Shown here piece after piece: positions 9,866 to 21,065 of a stretch of DNA of 64,000 bases. The notes under the pieces were generated by a model. The model saw nothing but the letters and a program-made list of their open reading frames with translations, made no database searches and was not told where the DNA came from. Both the position numbers and the translations under genes were made by a program. Within the stretch, counting starts at the first letter, position 1. Each line of letters opens with the position of its first letter. Source of the stretch: Tetrapyrgos nigripes (Eukaryota; Basidiomycota; Agaricomycetes; Agaricales; Campanellaceae); assembly GCA_013368315.1 (NCBI GenBank), contig JAACJM010000348.1, positions 1 through 64,000 of the forward strand, given 5' to 3'.

Positions 9866-11533
9866 CGTACTTCCGGCGTGAGTGCGTTTGTGTTTGAATT
9901 TGATGAGGAGGCGGGTTGACCAAAGACGGAGGTTGTTGAGCCTGTGGCGGGCTGATCAAACACGTTCGTCGTTCCACTACCTGCATCGGCAGGCTGACCA
10001 AACACACTCGTCGTCCCACTACCGGCACCGGCAGGTTGCCCAAACACACTCGTCGTCCCACCACCACCAACGGCACTGGCAGGTTGTCCGAAAACACTTT
10101 TCCCTCCACCGGCAGCTGCTGGCTGTCCAAACACACTCGTCGTGCTCCCTGTATTCCCACCTGGAGCAGCAGAAGCTCCAAACAGAGAAGGTTTACCCGC
10201 AAATGCTGAGAACGCTCCTCCCCCGCTTCCCGTCCCTGTTCCAGAACCGAGGCCAGAACCAGAACCAAAAGCACTTGTTGTACCTGTAGATCCAAATGCC
10301 CCTGTAGTCGCTGGTTTTAATCACGGAACTACTAGAACTGGTCGTGTTCCCGAGGGTGGATGATTGACCAAATGAGGGTTTGCCAAATGCACTTGTTGTA
10401 GTCGTGTTAGAGGGGGCACCAAATGCCGATGTAGAGGTCGCAGATGGGGTACCAAACGCACTTGTAGGTGTAGGCGTAGTTGTGTTGTTGGTATTAGTGG
10501 AAGTGGTCGAAGTACCACCGAACCCAGTCTGCCCGAAAGCGGGTCGACCGAAGGATGGTTTACCGAATACACTGCTCATTGTGGTAATAGCACCAGTGCC
10601 GCCGAATGCACTCGTTGGATTTGGGTTTGAGTTAGAGGGTTGGCCAAATACTGAGGTTGAGTTTGTTGGGTTGGAGGAATGACCGAAGACCGAGGTTGTG
10701 TTGGTTGTGTTGGATGGTTGACCGAACGCGGACGTCGTCCCTCCTCCACCTCCTCCAAAAGCACTCGTTGCTGTAGTTGATGGTTGACCAAAAACGGGGT
10801 AGAAGTAGAAGAGGCAGAGGCGGGTATATTATTCAACATACTAACGACTTGGCTTTGTTTGACTGCTTGGTCGTAGGCTGCTTGGATGTTTGAGCGGGCG
10901 TTCTGTAGGGAGGGGTTAGAGGGAGGAAATAGACAAATAAATAAAAAAGAGTCGGAATTGGGAACAAAAAGGACACACATATTATACTGCTGATCAGCAT
11001 TCGCAATCTGCGTAGCCTCGTACTGGATATACTGATTCAACGCATTCCCTCCTTCCTTCATAGCCCCCACAGCCCTCACCCTCAACTCCTCAAAAGTCTG
11101 ATCCAACCCCGACACGAGATTGGTTTCATGTTTCGCTGCACCGAATGAGGAGAGTGGCCAGGAAGGTTTCTCTTTACCGGGTGTTAGGTCGTTTGTTAAA
11201 GAGTCTACACTGTAGATGAAGGGGTCAGATGAACACATAGCGGTGAAGGGAAGGGACAGACATGAATAGTTGTACTTTGGGTGCACTAGTGGCGTTATTG
11301 CTATTGTTATTAGTCCAGGATTGGTCTGAAACAATTCATGCGTTAGTTTCTCCTCTGTTTCCGAGTATTAGAGAAAGACTTGCTCCGAAAAGACGACCCT
11401 CCGAACCCTTGACCGCCTTGACCAGGAGGAGGATGCTCGTTCCTACATCTATCACCGAATTTTCATGTACCTCGCAGACTGCCTAGCAAGAGTTGGTCTT
11501 GGTGGAAGAGAAAGAAAAACAAATGCTCACCAT
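9866..11533 (-). pseudogene. Nup42-like CCCH/FG nucleoporin, pseudogene (copy 1)
   Basis: Minus strand. Start codon at 11533, then an intron (GTGAGC...GCTAG), a broken CCCH finger exon (about 11485-11340), a body with EKPSWPLSSFGAAK and LDQTFEELRVRAV (about 11180-11070), an intron at about 10994-10900, and a long FG-repeat domain (many SVFGQP and SAFG units, 10790-9890). Family members sit on the cytoplasmic face of the nuclear pore and help mRNA export with Gle1 and Dbp5. Damage seen: compared with the copy at 63300, 13 bases are missing in the finger (shifting the frame) and the second zinc-binding Cys codon is TGA. One-base frame breaks fall near 10795 and 10312. The C-terminus ends abruptly after LTPE. 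It is divergent from the regulator at 13043. Confidence 0.75.
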
Positions 11534-11643
11534 ACCCGCTCGTCGTCGTCGAGCAGCAAGCCTTTCAGGCAGGCAATTCCAAACAGAACACGTCATTCCC
11601 ACGGAGGCATCAGGCTTTCCGCTTTAAATTTGTCAGACTCAAC
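11534..11643. promoter_or_regulatory. Left part of split divergent promoter (copy 1)
   Basis: This stretch corresponds to the 120-bp intergenic region 63180-63299 of copy 2 read in reverse, including the CGTCGTCGTCGAGCAGCAAG block. In copy 1 it is separated from the last 20 bases before the regulator ATG by the insertion 11644-13020. Confidence 0.7.
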
Positions 11644-13020
11644 TGGGGAAAGGTGCCACTGCTTCGCATGGCAAGTTACGAGGCCCCTTTCCCTCAGCAA
11701 GGTCAACGTTATCCGGGAACGCGGTATAGCAATTTCAGGTCAAATTTCATTCGTATACTTGGTACTAAGGTAGATACTCAACATGATGTGAGTAGAACAT
11801 GGATACTAACCTCGAAACATAGTAGAATGAATTCAGAAGATGTTGTGAGGATTTCAGGACCGGAAACGGTACGTCGTGCACGAAGGACAGTAGTCCTGGG
11901 ATGCCAGTAATACAACTGCATAACCCATACGTGAAAATCGGGCTTCAGAGTTTCCTTGGAGTTTCCTGGACACTATAGTGAGCGGAATTTCCCAACAACA
12001 CTGTAAGAATATACAACTACGTACGGGATATCAATCTAGAGGTGAAGAAAAGCTGGAAAACGCACCATTTCTATTTGGAAAAGGTCAGAATACTTATATG
12101 CGACAAAAACGCCGTCATCACCACTCAAGCAGTGCGTTCGTACAGTTCCTTCACTAACCAGTATACAGCGGTACTAGCAAGCGCGTGCTACATCCTTGAC
12201 GTTGTAAAGGACTTGAGGCGCTCTTGAAATGAAGATCACGCAGTCTGAAGGCAGTTCGTTGGTACCTTCAAGTGCGTGCAAAGACAGATTTCCGCTAGTC
12301 TCTCCTAGACAGGATTTCCGCCTCAGTAAGCAATAATCGTCATTGATACGCTTGAGGTTTGCTTGAGGAAGTTTGAGGCATGTGTAGAAGCGATTGTAAC
12401 TGTAAGCGTTCTTGTGGCTTGCTGACGACTGTCATAGAGGGCAGCACGAGCTCTCGTGTGTAAGGTGCCTAACCAGGCTCGTACGTAAACAACTGTACAG
12501 TTTCCGGTGTTTACCGGGTGCCAAACGAGCGGCAAAAAAAAGGGGTGGGAGACTGAACCCGTGAGAAAGCTGAAAATTTAACTCGGCCTTAAACACGAGG
12601 CCGGACTCTTTAAATGATGGCCGTAATACTTGAGGAATATTTTAAAAAGTGCAGTGGCAAAATAATGAATTTTCCGGCGGAGATTTCATGCCTTTAGCTG
12701 CTGCAATATGTGCCGAGGAGTGTGGCATAATATAAAGTCCGGTGGCAAAAACAAAGAAGTGCCACCCGAGATTTCATTTGTTTCCTGAGCGAAAAACTAA
12801 ATGCGCGATGAGTGCCACAAGGGGAAAGCATCGCGCAATCATAGCACGTTTAGTTTTCCGCCGGGGAAACCAAAGAAATCTCGGATGGTATTTCTTTGTT
12901 TTTGCCACCGGACCTTTTATGCCATATTCCTGGGACATATTGCGGCACTGCACTTTTGAAATATTCCCTCAAGTATTACGGCCGTTATTTAAAGGGTCTG
13001 GACTGGTGAAAGGGCCTCGT
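11644..13020. mobile_element. 1.38-kb insertion in the divergent promoter
   Basis: Comparison with copy 2 places the insertion exactly. GACTCAAC runs directly into ACCCTTTCTTGCG in copy 2, but is interrupted here, with AAC present on both sides (11641-11643 and 13021-13023), a possible 3-bp target duplication. GTTACGAGGCCC at 11675 matches the reverse complement of the right end (GTTACGAGGCCC ending the insert at 13023), so 17-18 bp inverted repeats may bound a 1.35-kb element. A frame near 11653-11760 (MASYEAPFPQQGQRY...) may be a captured gene piece. No transposase is visible, so the element looks non-autonomous. Confidence 0.65.
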
Positions 13021-13023
13021 AAC
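12592..13023. repeat. 432-bp imperfect palindrome (foldback/MITE-like)
   Basis: The left arm from 12592 and the right arm ending at 13023 are reverse complements over nearly their full length. Matching words include ACGAGGCC, CTTTAAAT, GGCCGTAATACTTGAGG, GTCCGGTGGCAAAAACAAAG, CCGAGATTTC and AAACTAAA. The centre is near 12805-12835. Mismatches and small gaps are scattered, showing age. It forms the right third of the promoter insertion. Confidence 0.85.
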
Positions 13024-13042
13024 ACCCTTTCTTGCGTCCACC
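13024..13042 (+). promoter_or_regulatory. Residual leader before regulator ATG
   Basis: The 19 bases between the insertion and the start codon are shared with copy 2 (ACCCTTTCTTGCGTCCACC). This is all that remains of the ancestral 5' flank next to the start. Any transcription of copy 1 must now begin inside the inserted DNA or read through it. Confidence 0.65.
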
Positions 13043-15941
13043 ATGTCACCGGAGAGTAACACTGGCCCTGTAGAAATTACGATCCAACCAAGATTCAAGA
13101 AACCTCCAGCATGTGACTATTGCAGGACTCGTCGAGTTTTGTGTCATCCTCAACCAGAGGGCAGGTCTTGCCCTAGATGTCTAGAGAAGGGTGTCAAGTA
13201 AGTGTCTGTGCGAATCGATATCAGTATTATTGACTCTCAAGACCATGGCTTACAGGTGTACAACTACACCATCCTCCGTTCGAAAAAAACGTAGACGACA
13301 ACGTGAAATTTTAGCAGCGAAGAAAGAGTAAGTTACTACCCGCGACCGTGCCAACACCGATGAAGGCGACATTCATGCTATCGAGCTGATCTTCACCGTC
13401 AGGGATGATGCAGGGACGTCTCAGGGTCAAGAACTTGTGGCGTCAAGGGCTTTGACTGTGACAACATCGGCCGCACAATACGCACCGCGCATAACACACA
13501 TGCTAGCGACTGGCGCAGACCTTAACGATGTGTATAGAAGGCCCATCGCTTTCGCTCCATCTTCTGCTCGTCCGCAATTACAACTTCCAAAACGTCTAAT
13601 GGAGGATTTATTCAATGGTGCGTGTTTGTGTTTCATTATATGTACCGTAATTTGTAAGACGTCCTCGAACTGATAAAACTCATCCATCAACGCATAGACT
13701 TTTTCTATACACCCTGTCGCATTCATCCTATCATCCCTTACGACAGAGTACGTGCCCGTCTCGCAGGATGCGGTTGGCGACCGTCTTCCCTCTCACCTCA
13801 GGAATGTGTCCTGGTTCACTGTATCTTCGCCCTCGCATCTACGGTGTCTATTGATCCCCTTATAATCGGCCCGGAACCTTTTCCGAAAGAGTGTATCAAC
13901 ATTCTGTCCATCATCAACCCCGTGAAAAATATCAAAAGCGATCTGAGGGAAATCGGTAGACGGAGAGAGAATGTAGGGTTGTGTCATCAGCTGAGAGCGG
14001 AAGCACTGAGGCTGGCGCAGAATGAAGGTATAGCTGTATGTGTGTCGCCTGAGAATGCGGCTAGTTGTTGTCTGTTGGATACATTGCTTAGTCGTGAGTG
14101 CTGAAGTTTTTGGCTCGCATGGGATCAACGGTGCCTAACCTACTCAATGATAACAGAATACGACGGCCCAACCTCATACGGTGCAGCTTTTACGTGGCAA
14201 GCTCGAAGGCTTGCCGAGTCTTGGTATAAACTGCCGCAGCTTTACAACTGGGCTTTTGGAACAATAGGCCTTTCGATCACGTGGACAGCTTTCTTGGTGG
14301 GTGACTTGGTTTCTCTCTGCTTCCTACGCTGACCTTTGGCCGTTGACTCTTTAGCTGGTTGACATGCTTGCGGCGTTACATTCAGACAGATCTGCAGATT
14401 TGTGCGTCCCTTATTTCCTCTGTTCCTTTGTTGATTTACTATTATCCATGCTATTCTAGTTCAGCTTCAGATGAACAGCTCATATGTGGACACGAGCAGC
14501 TATCGTTGGAAAAATTGGAATCGTTACTGAGCCAAGGCTGTAATAGCTGGCAATTTTATGGACATTATATTTCTAGTGAGTTGCAGAGTTTGATGTCATG
14601 TTCAACCATACTGAATGTGCACCTATCCACTGTGTCTTTTAGTCACCTTTCAGATTACCCGCCTCGCAAGAGAGGTATACGAACGCATCAGGGGACGTGA
14701 GTGATCATTTCTTGTTTCGTCAATCATAGCTATTGATTTCGGTGAACCAACCCCCCCTCCCCCAACCCATCTGTTCCTACTACATACTGATGTACTACTA
14801 AATAGCGTACACCCGAGGTCGCCCCTACGACCTTCAACTTATCAAACACTACACTGCCTCTCTCCATCTCCTGCACGACGTATACAATGCTTTACACAAA
14901 CAAGGTGTTCTCCTAGCTCGCCAAAACCAAAGCCAGAACTTTGCGATTACCGGTACCGTCAGAATGGTCTCGATCGGATGGACGAATTTGACGTTGCATT
15001 TTTACAAAACGATGAAAGAAATGTTGGAGGAGAGCTCGGTTACAGATTTGTACTACACCACAACGTCTGGCGGGCCCTGGCATGGGCACGGGATTGATAT
15101 TATAGACGGCTTGGATGGCCTCGAACGGGGAACATACAGTTACTCCTCATCACTGGCAGAGCTAGAACTGACACCAATCTTCCTTGCTGTTAGAACTCTA
15201 ACATGCAAAGCTGCCATTGATCACTCTGAAATGATCGAGGATATTTACTCCATTTCGAGATTGACGCAAACGAAATTTGTAGGAGGGGATTTGAAGAGAT
15301 GGGTGGAATTTGTGATAGATGTGACGGATTCGGGGGTTATGTCTGCGAGTGAAGGGATTCAGGCGCTTGAGAGGTGAGTGACTCTGGGTAACCATGCTAC
15401 ACATAAATCGTTTGTCGTTTCGTCTAGTCTGGTTACATTGACACCGTAACGGCATCCATCCATTGCCAAAGTCTTTCTGACTAACTAACGATTCTTCTCG
15501 TTCTTTCCTTCCTCTTTTTCCAACAGACTACGAGACGGACTGAAAATTGCCGGTTTTACCTGGAGAACTGATACAGATCTTGTCGAGGTTATCGATTCTC
15601 ATGTATCCGCTCTCATGGACTCCAGTTCGGCCTCTGCTCAAGACCCTGCTCATTTGCATATCTTTACTCTCGATAATCCTGATTTAAATTATCATCATAC
15701 GCATCTCAATCCTCATCCGGATCCGGCCATGGGTTATGATCCTGATATTGACTCTTTTCGCAATCTCGAGATCAACTCAATCTCCGGTCATATGCACGTT
15801 CCTCCTCCTCAGGCTTCTGCTGGTGTTCCTCCAGGACCAGGGCCAAAAATTTCACCGTATGACCATGACCATGACCCTTTGGTTTCAGGGTATACGTATG
15901 CTTATGCTTCGACACGTAGCTCAGATTTTTTCAAATCATGA
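13043..15941 (+). CDS. Zn2Cys6 transcription factor, copy 1
   Basis: Likely nuclear, sequence-specific regulator. Exon 1 encodes the zinc binuclear cluster C-x2-C-x6-C-x8-C-x2-C-x6-C, its last Cys being completed in exon 2, followed by a basic run (RKKRRRQR). The long middle region (YTPCRIHPIIPYDRVRARLAG, then a helical domain with LICGHEQLSLEKLESLL and LDGLERGTYSY) resembles the fungal-specific regulatory domain. The C-terminus is His/Pro/Asp-rich. Ten exons can be read: 13043-13197, 13256-13327, 13403-13617, 13698-14093, 14157-14296, 14355-14401, 14460-14575, 14643-14696, 14806-15373, 15527-15941. They sum to 2178 bases (725 residues) with consistent phases, so the gene looks intact. Target genes and ligand are unknown. 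It is divergent from the Nup42-like pseudogene, with the 5' flank replaced by the 1.38-kb insertion. Confidence 0.88.
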
Positions 15942-16419
15942 TGAGTGCTAGTGCTGATGAACTTTTACCTCGTAATTAATATGTATGTATCTACTAGTAT
16001 TTAGCCATTTGTCTCTGTATATTCCCCTTCCTTCTTTCTGCCTTTGTTTTGGTCCCAACGATGTTACTACGGTGTCAAACCCCCCCCCCCCCCCCCTACC
16101 TTTTGTTACCACCCACAACCGAATCACCGAAAACTGTACATGTACAGCTGATGGTGAGGTCGGAGTCCGGACAAACCCTGGGCAAGGCTATTAACAAGCT
16201 ACTTAGCTATTAGCCTTGACTACAACTACTCCTCGGCGCCAATGGGGTTTATCGAACAACGTTAAAATTTTTACCATCCAAGAACAGGCTATAGACATCA
16301 TCCACGGTGCAGTCAAGTCTAATGTGTTACCAGAGCAGGCAAGGCAATGGCGGTGATAAATCATCGAATCAGTGTTACTACTCAGGTGTGTACATTTCTA
16401 CTGCGCAGTGCGTATCCCT
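15942..16419. other. 3' flank with poly-C tract
   Basis: The sequence is shared with copy 2 only to about 15998 (TATCTACTAGTA); that is the boundary of the inverted duplication. A C-tract of about 17 lies at 16080-16096. No gene seen from there to the transposon end. Confidence 0.5.
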
Positions 16420-16479
16420 AATAATTGTCGGAAAAATCCAAAAAGTCACATCAGACCTGAGACAGTTTGGTCACTTGTG

Positions 16480-16612
16480 ATCAGACCATCAGAAAAATTG
16501 TGGCTTATAGGGCTGACCAGGGCAAAATTCGTCTCATCAGGTTGATCAGGGTGATATGGATTTAAGCCGCTGATCAGAGTGATCAGGGTGGTCAGGACTG
16601 ATCAGATATGGT
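16480..16612. repeat. Left subterminal TGATCAG cluster
   Basis: TGATCAG or near variants occur at about 16480, 16539, 16573, 16583 and 16600, in both orientations because the word is close to self-complementary. Such clusters are usually transposase binding sites in CACTA-like elements; that role is inferred. Confidence 0.55.
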
Positions 16613-16737
16613 GCTACAAGAAGGATCTTTTTTTAAAATTGAGCCTAAAAAGCCACATACAAAAAAAATTGTAGCGTCCGCACATACTGCGCTTGCGAGT
16701 GTACTAACCGGATACATTTGTTTAGTAGTCAGAATCC

Positions 16738-16832
16738 AAGCAAACAGACGAGATTCGAACTCTCGTATAGCCGAAATTGTGATGACGTCACTTACAACTA
16801 ACTCAACTTACCACTGCGTCAACAAGCCATTA
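16738..16832 (-). repeat. tRNA-derived (SINE-like) fragment
   Basis: Read on the minus strand, TGACGCAGTGG fits an RNA polymerase III A box, and GAGAGTTCGAATCTC fits a B box with a perfect 5-bp T stem (CGAGA/TCTCG). The flanking acceptor arms do not pair, so this is not a working tRNA gene. It lies inside the left part of the Plavaka-like element. Confidence 0.5.
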
Positions 16833-16949
16833 CTGATCCCGAAAGCTATACTCTATATACCCCGTATCTTTTTACCTAGTCAGGCCTGATAAACCCTGAC
16901 CGCTGCTTCTCATTTCTACATTTAAGAATCTACAATACCCTGTGAAGGA

Positions 16950-18502
16950 TCATTCATCTTCCTCATGTTCAGAACCTTGCTCAACTCCATCTTCGCCGGT
17001 AGTCCTAACCTCTCCCCTGTTCTCACCGTTGTCAACTGGGGAACCGTCATCGCCGTCGTCGTCATCACTACTGTCTGATGACACGCTTTCCTCCATCACT
17101 GCGTTCCTCTCGTCTTCTCTACACTTCTGGCTGTCAGCAGCCACATGCCCCCCGTATACCGAGTCGTGATCTGGGAATAAGATCGAATCCCAATACCGGA
17201 ACAGCTTCTTGACCCAGGCCTCGCCTTTGTTGAGTGCCTCGCGGATCTTCTCGAGGTATGCGTTGAAGTCTGCCTGATAGTTGATGCCTGTGATGCCCCC
17301 AATAGGCGTCAGATGCTCATCAGCGGATAAGGCCCAACGCGCCTGATCATTGCTTCAGTGTACCTTTCAAGGTGAGTAATAAATGACTTACTAGTATGGC
17401 ACTGCCAGCGATGGCGCCTGGGGTCGTATGATTGATATGATGCTTTCGTTGCATAGTCTCAGTGTGTGGCATGGACCATGTGTCTTCGATGAGTCCAATA
17501 GGTGCATTTGGACCACGTATGAGCGACGCGTAAAGCTGATTGCAAGGTCAGTGACCCTCAAATTCCCAAGTTGTACTAGATATACTCACCTTGAGCAAAA
17601 CAGGGTTTCTGAATGCTGTTCTCCGGTGCCATTTTGAGGAAAGGTCAGAGTGGACGAGGGGAACATGGAAAGTGGCATAGTATGGTCCTTTCCCGTCTTG
17701 TACGTCCTGGTGTCCAATCAAATCTGCAAACTCTTTCCTGCGAGTCTGAGCTGAAACCATATCCTGATAAATACCAACTCCGAATATCTTCAATGCGCCG
17801 TCATTACGAAGCCGAGTGTGAGTGTTTGATAATTGCTGGTTTGCCGAAGCCAGAAACTGTAAGTTTTGTCAGTCAATTTTCAAAGCATATGCAGCAGAGC
17901 CGCACGCACCATCTTTCGGAACCACTTCTTTCCAAGGTAAGGTTTCAACTTCTCCGGAGCTAGTTCATATAAGTCCTGAAATTCGCCATCAATCTTCGCC
18001 TCCTCCGTCTCAAACCTCTTGGTAGCATCTAAATCCGCATTGAAATCCTTCTCAAAGAACTCGAGATTTGTCTGGATGAGCCAAAGGCCTTGGGTAACAC
18101 ATATTTTCGAGCCAATTGTTTCGTATCTTCCTCAAACATGGCCTGACCATCTTCTCTATCATCTTCAGACTCCTCGCTGTTGCTATCTTCAATACGTCGT
18201 CGTTTATTAGGAGGTGGAGTGTGTGGAGATTCGTCATCATTGTTGGTCAATTCTCCAAGACGTCGACGTAAGTTTCGCTGCTCTTCTCTCATTTGTACAA
18301 CTTCAGCTTGCAGCTGTCGATTAATCTTTAATGAGAGCGTGAGAAAAACGAACTCTTTTTACACCAAAAGAAGACATACACGTTGACTGGTTGGTGTTTG
18401 AGTTGGAGAAATCTGAGGTAAGTTCTCGTCATGGTGGTTTCCATTGCTGGGATTCTGATTCTGATGCTGGCGATTTCTTTGTGGGGCAGTTGACGTAGGC
18501 AT
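16950..18502 (-). CDS. DUF6698-like protein of the Plavaka element
   Basis: The start codon is at 18502 (MPTSTAPQRNRQHQN). The N-terminus is low-complexity, followed by a coiled-coil-like stretch (EEQRNLRRRLGEL) and a basic nuclear-localisation-like NKRRR. The middle has WLIQTNLEFFEKDFNADLDA and ELAPEKLKPYLGKKWFRKM. Further on are IFGVGIYQDMVSAQTRRKEF, HVPLVHSDLSSKWHRRTAF and TTPGAIAGSAI...ALSADEHL...SGINY-like GINYQADF. The TPGAIA and GINY blocks are what I recall from fungal DUF6698 proteins. Short introns (donors GTGAGT) split the gene, and the tail is acidic (HEEDE before the stop at 16950). A one-base frame break near 18085-18100 is needed to keep the reading. Function is unknown; it is divergent from the zinc-finger/Plavaka gene and probably travels with it. 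Confidence 0.55.
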
Positions 18503-18685
18503 TTTTGTGGCGAGTCTTTTTGCAGGAGAAAGCCTTTATATGTATGCCAGGCTCAGACATCATGGTCCAATCATGGTGGAGCACGCGTAGCTTGTGGCGT
18601 GTAGCCGATATCCAGCAGGTAATCGTTCATTTTTGGTGACATCATAATTCTGGTTTGACTTTTGTCTCTCATCTTCTAAATCTCG

Positions 18686-21065
18686 ATGGTTAAAGCAGGC
18701 ACAGACACATGCAAGAAGACCAAGTATACGAAGGGGGAAGAGAGGTATTGCCGTTACTGCCAGAACTGGAGAAGCCCTATTCGATTTGAGCGCCACATTG
18801 CAACTTGCCAACGTGACAATCTGCCAGGCAAGAGACATAAGATTGGAGGCTCTAATTCTGGTGTACCTAGGAAAAGATGGTGTCTGGAGGAGTTGGTAGT
18901 ACAGGCGCATGAAGATATTAGCGAGTCAACATTTAATATTGAGGTCGGTCTGCAATAATTCACTGTATCTGTCCTTACACATATGTATGCAGGCTTTTCT
19001 TGACAAATACCGAGACGATCAGCCTGTTGGTACCTTCCCTGGTATAGGCGAGAACAAAGGTGTGTATATTTCATGTAATTGACATGCTTGCTATGCAATG
19101 ACTGGCTTACAATCACTATCACTAGAACCTGAGCCTTTGATTTACGGCCCATGCCTACCGTCGCAATATATCAAAGTAATCCCTCATCCCTCTAGCCTGA
19201 AACCCATCTCCATCATCCCAATCGACGAGTCAGATACTGGTGTGATGCGGTATGTACCCAAACCTGTCGATAGACCATGGGCGCCTTTCAAGACCCGTGA
19301 GGACTTTGAATACACAGCATCTGCCGTGCGTGCCACCATGTCTAAAGAGCTGGTCAATGCACAGCTCTCTGGTATACATGGTTCGTGGTCAAGAGGCGGC
19401 AGAAATCTCACCATTCATAGCTACGATGACATGCAGAGAGCATTGGATATTGCCAAGAAATATTTTGTCCAGGTGCGTGTTTCTCACTGGCCATCTGGCC
19501 TACTGCTATGATCTCCTTCATTCTGATGACTTAGGCAAGTGGGGAAAGCATATCTAGCCACTAGTTATAGAAATTCTGAAGGAGTATGGTGCATCGACAC
19601 AATTTAACCGGAAGTACGTTGTCTCTTGATTGGATCGAATTGTAATTTAACTTGATCAGCATGATCAACTTTCCTCGCTGGCCCGGCCTTGCCCATTTCA
19701 ACGAGCGTACAGCTCCCACCAACTTGACTTTCTCTGACGGAAATACTTTTTTTGACATTCTCAAGGTATCTATTGAATAAAAATCACCTCTACTTGTCTG
19801 CTGATTTATATCTCGCTCTGGAAACTGTAGTGCATTCTTTCATGCATAGTTCAATTGCTTCCTCGGAATGCTACCATAGTACACGGGATACGATCGTATC
19901 AACGGCTCAGGATGATCGCGGGATTGAGGTTAATGACATCCTGGCGCCTTGACCTTTTAACATCATTCATCAAGGATTATCAACAGTGGAGTGAAGTGCG
20001 CATAATTTCTGTTCTGTTCATGATTGTTACTGTCTGATCTATCATTATTCCAGAAAATGGGGAAACAGTATGGCAAAAACTTCAACTTCCTGAAGCAGCA
20101 CGCTTTGAATCACCTCCCCGGTGACATCAAGAATAAAGGCTCCACTGTTCACGGCTCTACTCGTCCCGGCGAAGGTTTCCAACGCGAAGCGAAGCAAGCC
20201 TTCCACCAGACCAATTTCAAGAATGCAGATCACCAAGTACGCCTCTTTCTTACGTGTTTCTCATTGCTTTGTGAATGAGCATCATTTATCTAGATGACTC
20301 AAATTGATGAACGCCAGGAAGTTGTCACAGGGATTCAAATGGCAATCAACGACAATGATGCCGCTCAGAAAAGGCAAGCAGATGCGCTCAGTGATGAAGA
20401 TATAGCAGTGGATGAAGTGGCTCCTCAGAGCCAAAATTCATGGAAACTTATGGCTCCCGATGGTCAACTCACTTCTCGACACTTGGAAGAACGTAAAAAA
20501 CCAGATCCACTTTTCACAGACTTGATCAAAATCTACGCTGTTTCCTACATCAGTATTTCCCAGAAGAAGCTCAAGCTCTTAGAGGGTGCGCTATTTGGGT
20601 AAAATCCTATGGTCTCCTTAATTATATTATTTTCACTGACGAGACTTACAGATTCATTTATTTAAAGCCATCACTGTAAACTATCAGTCTGCAGAGGATT
20701 GGTCGTCAGCTCGCGACATCCTGAGATGCAATCCAGACTTTCAAACTCAGGGTGAGCCTCGATATGACAGCGCAATTGTGCATCTGCACGAGTCGGAATT
20801 CACATTTGTGCGACTACGTGCATCATTCCAAATTGAACTTGCCGACGGACGTCTTTTGGATTTAGCTGCTGTCACGATTTTCGAGGATGCATCTTGGCGT
20901 CCAAACACAGTCTGGGAAGGTTGCAGAGTTCTTAAGGAGTCTTCCTCTCTGTCATATTTCCACTTACAGTACTTTTCCAGAGGGGCATTGCTAGCACCAG
21001 CTATGGATGCACCACCCAACTTACACTATGTGGTAGACACTGTAGACTACAACATGTTCCTTTGA
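18686..21065 (+). CDS. Plavaka-type transposase remnant (C2H2 N-terminus, C-terminal part)
   Basis: Starts at ATG 18686 with a C-x2-C...H-x4-C finger (YCRYCQNWRSPIRFERHIATC) and a KRHK basic run. Later exons give RPWAPFKTREDFEYT (about 19275-19320), NFPRWPGLAHF (about 19663-19700), GKNFNFLKQHALNH (about 20075-20115), STRPGEGFQREAKQAF and DERQEVVTGIQMAINDND. The final exon has VNYQSAEDWSSARDILRC, WRPNTVWEGCRVL and VVDTVDYNMFL and stops at 21065. These blocks match, in order, the N-terminal zinc finger and C-terminal parts of Plavaka-type transposases I recall from Agaricomycetes. The long catalytic middle is absent: the exons between 19470 and 20050 are too short to hold it. Introns are about 50-100 bp. 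Transposition by this copy alone is unlikely. Confidence 0.6.

Noticed and set aside
9882..10682. Open plus-strand frames across the FG-repeat region (9882-10289, 10380-10682)
   Set aside because: They are the complement of the minus-strand FG repeats. Their Val/Ala/Asn-rich repeats come from the antisense of TSAFG/SVFGQP codons.
16080..16096. Poly-C tract as a regulatory G-quadruplex
   Set aside because: It is a plain homopolymer outside any shared or conserved sequence; a likely slippage product or sequencing-difficult run.
16738..16832. A functional tRNA gene on the minus strand
   Set aside because: The T arm and both promoter boxes are fine, but the acceptor stem does not pair and no sensible anticodon arm forms.
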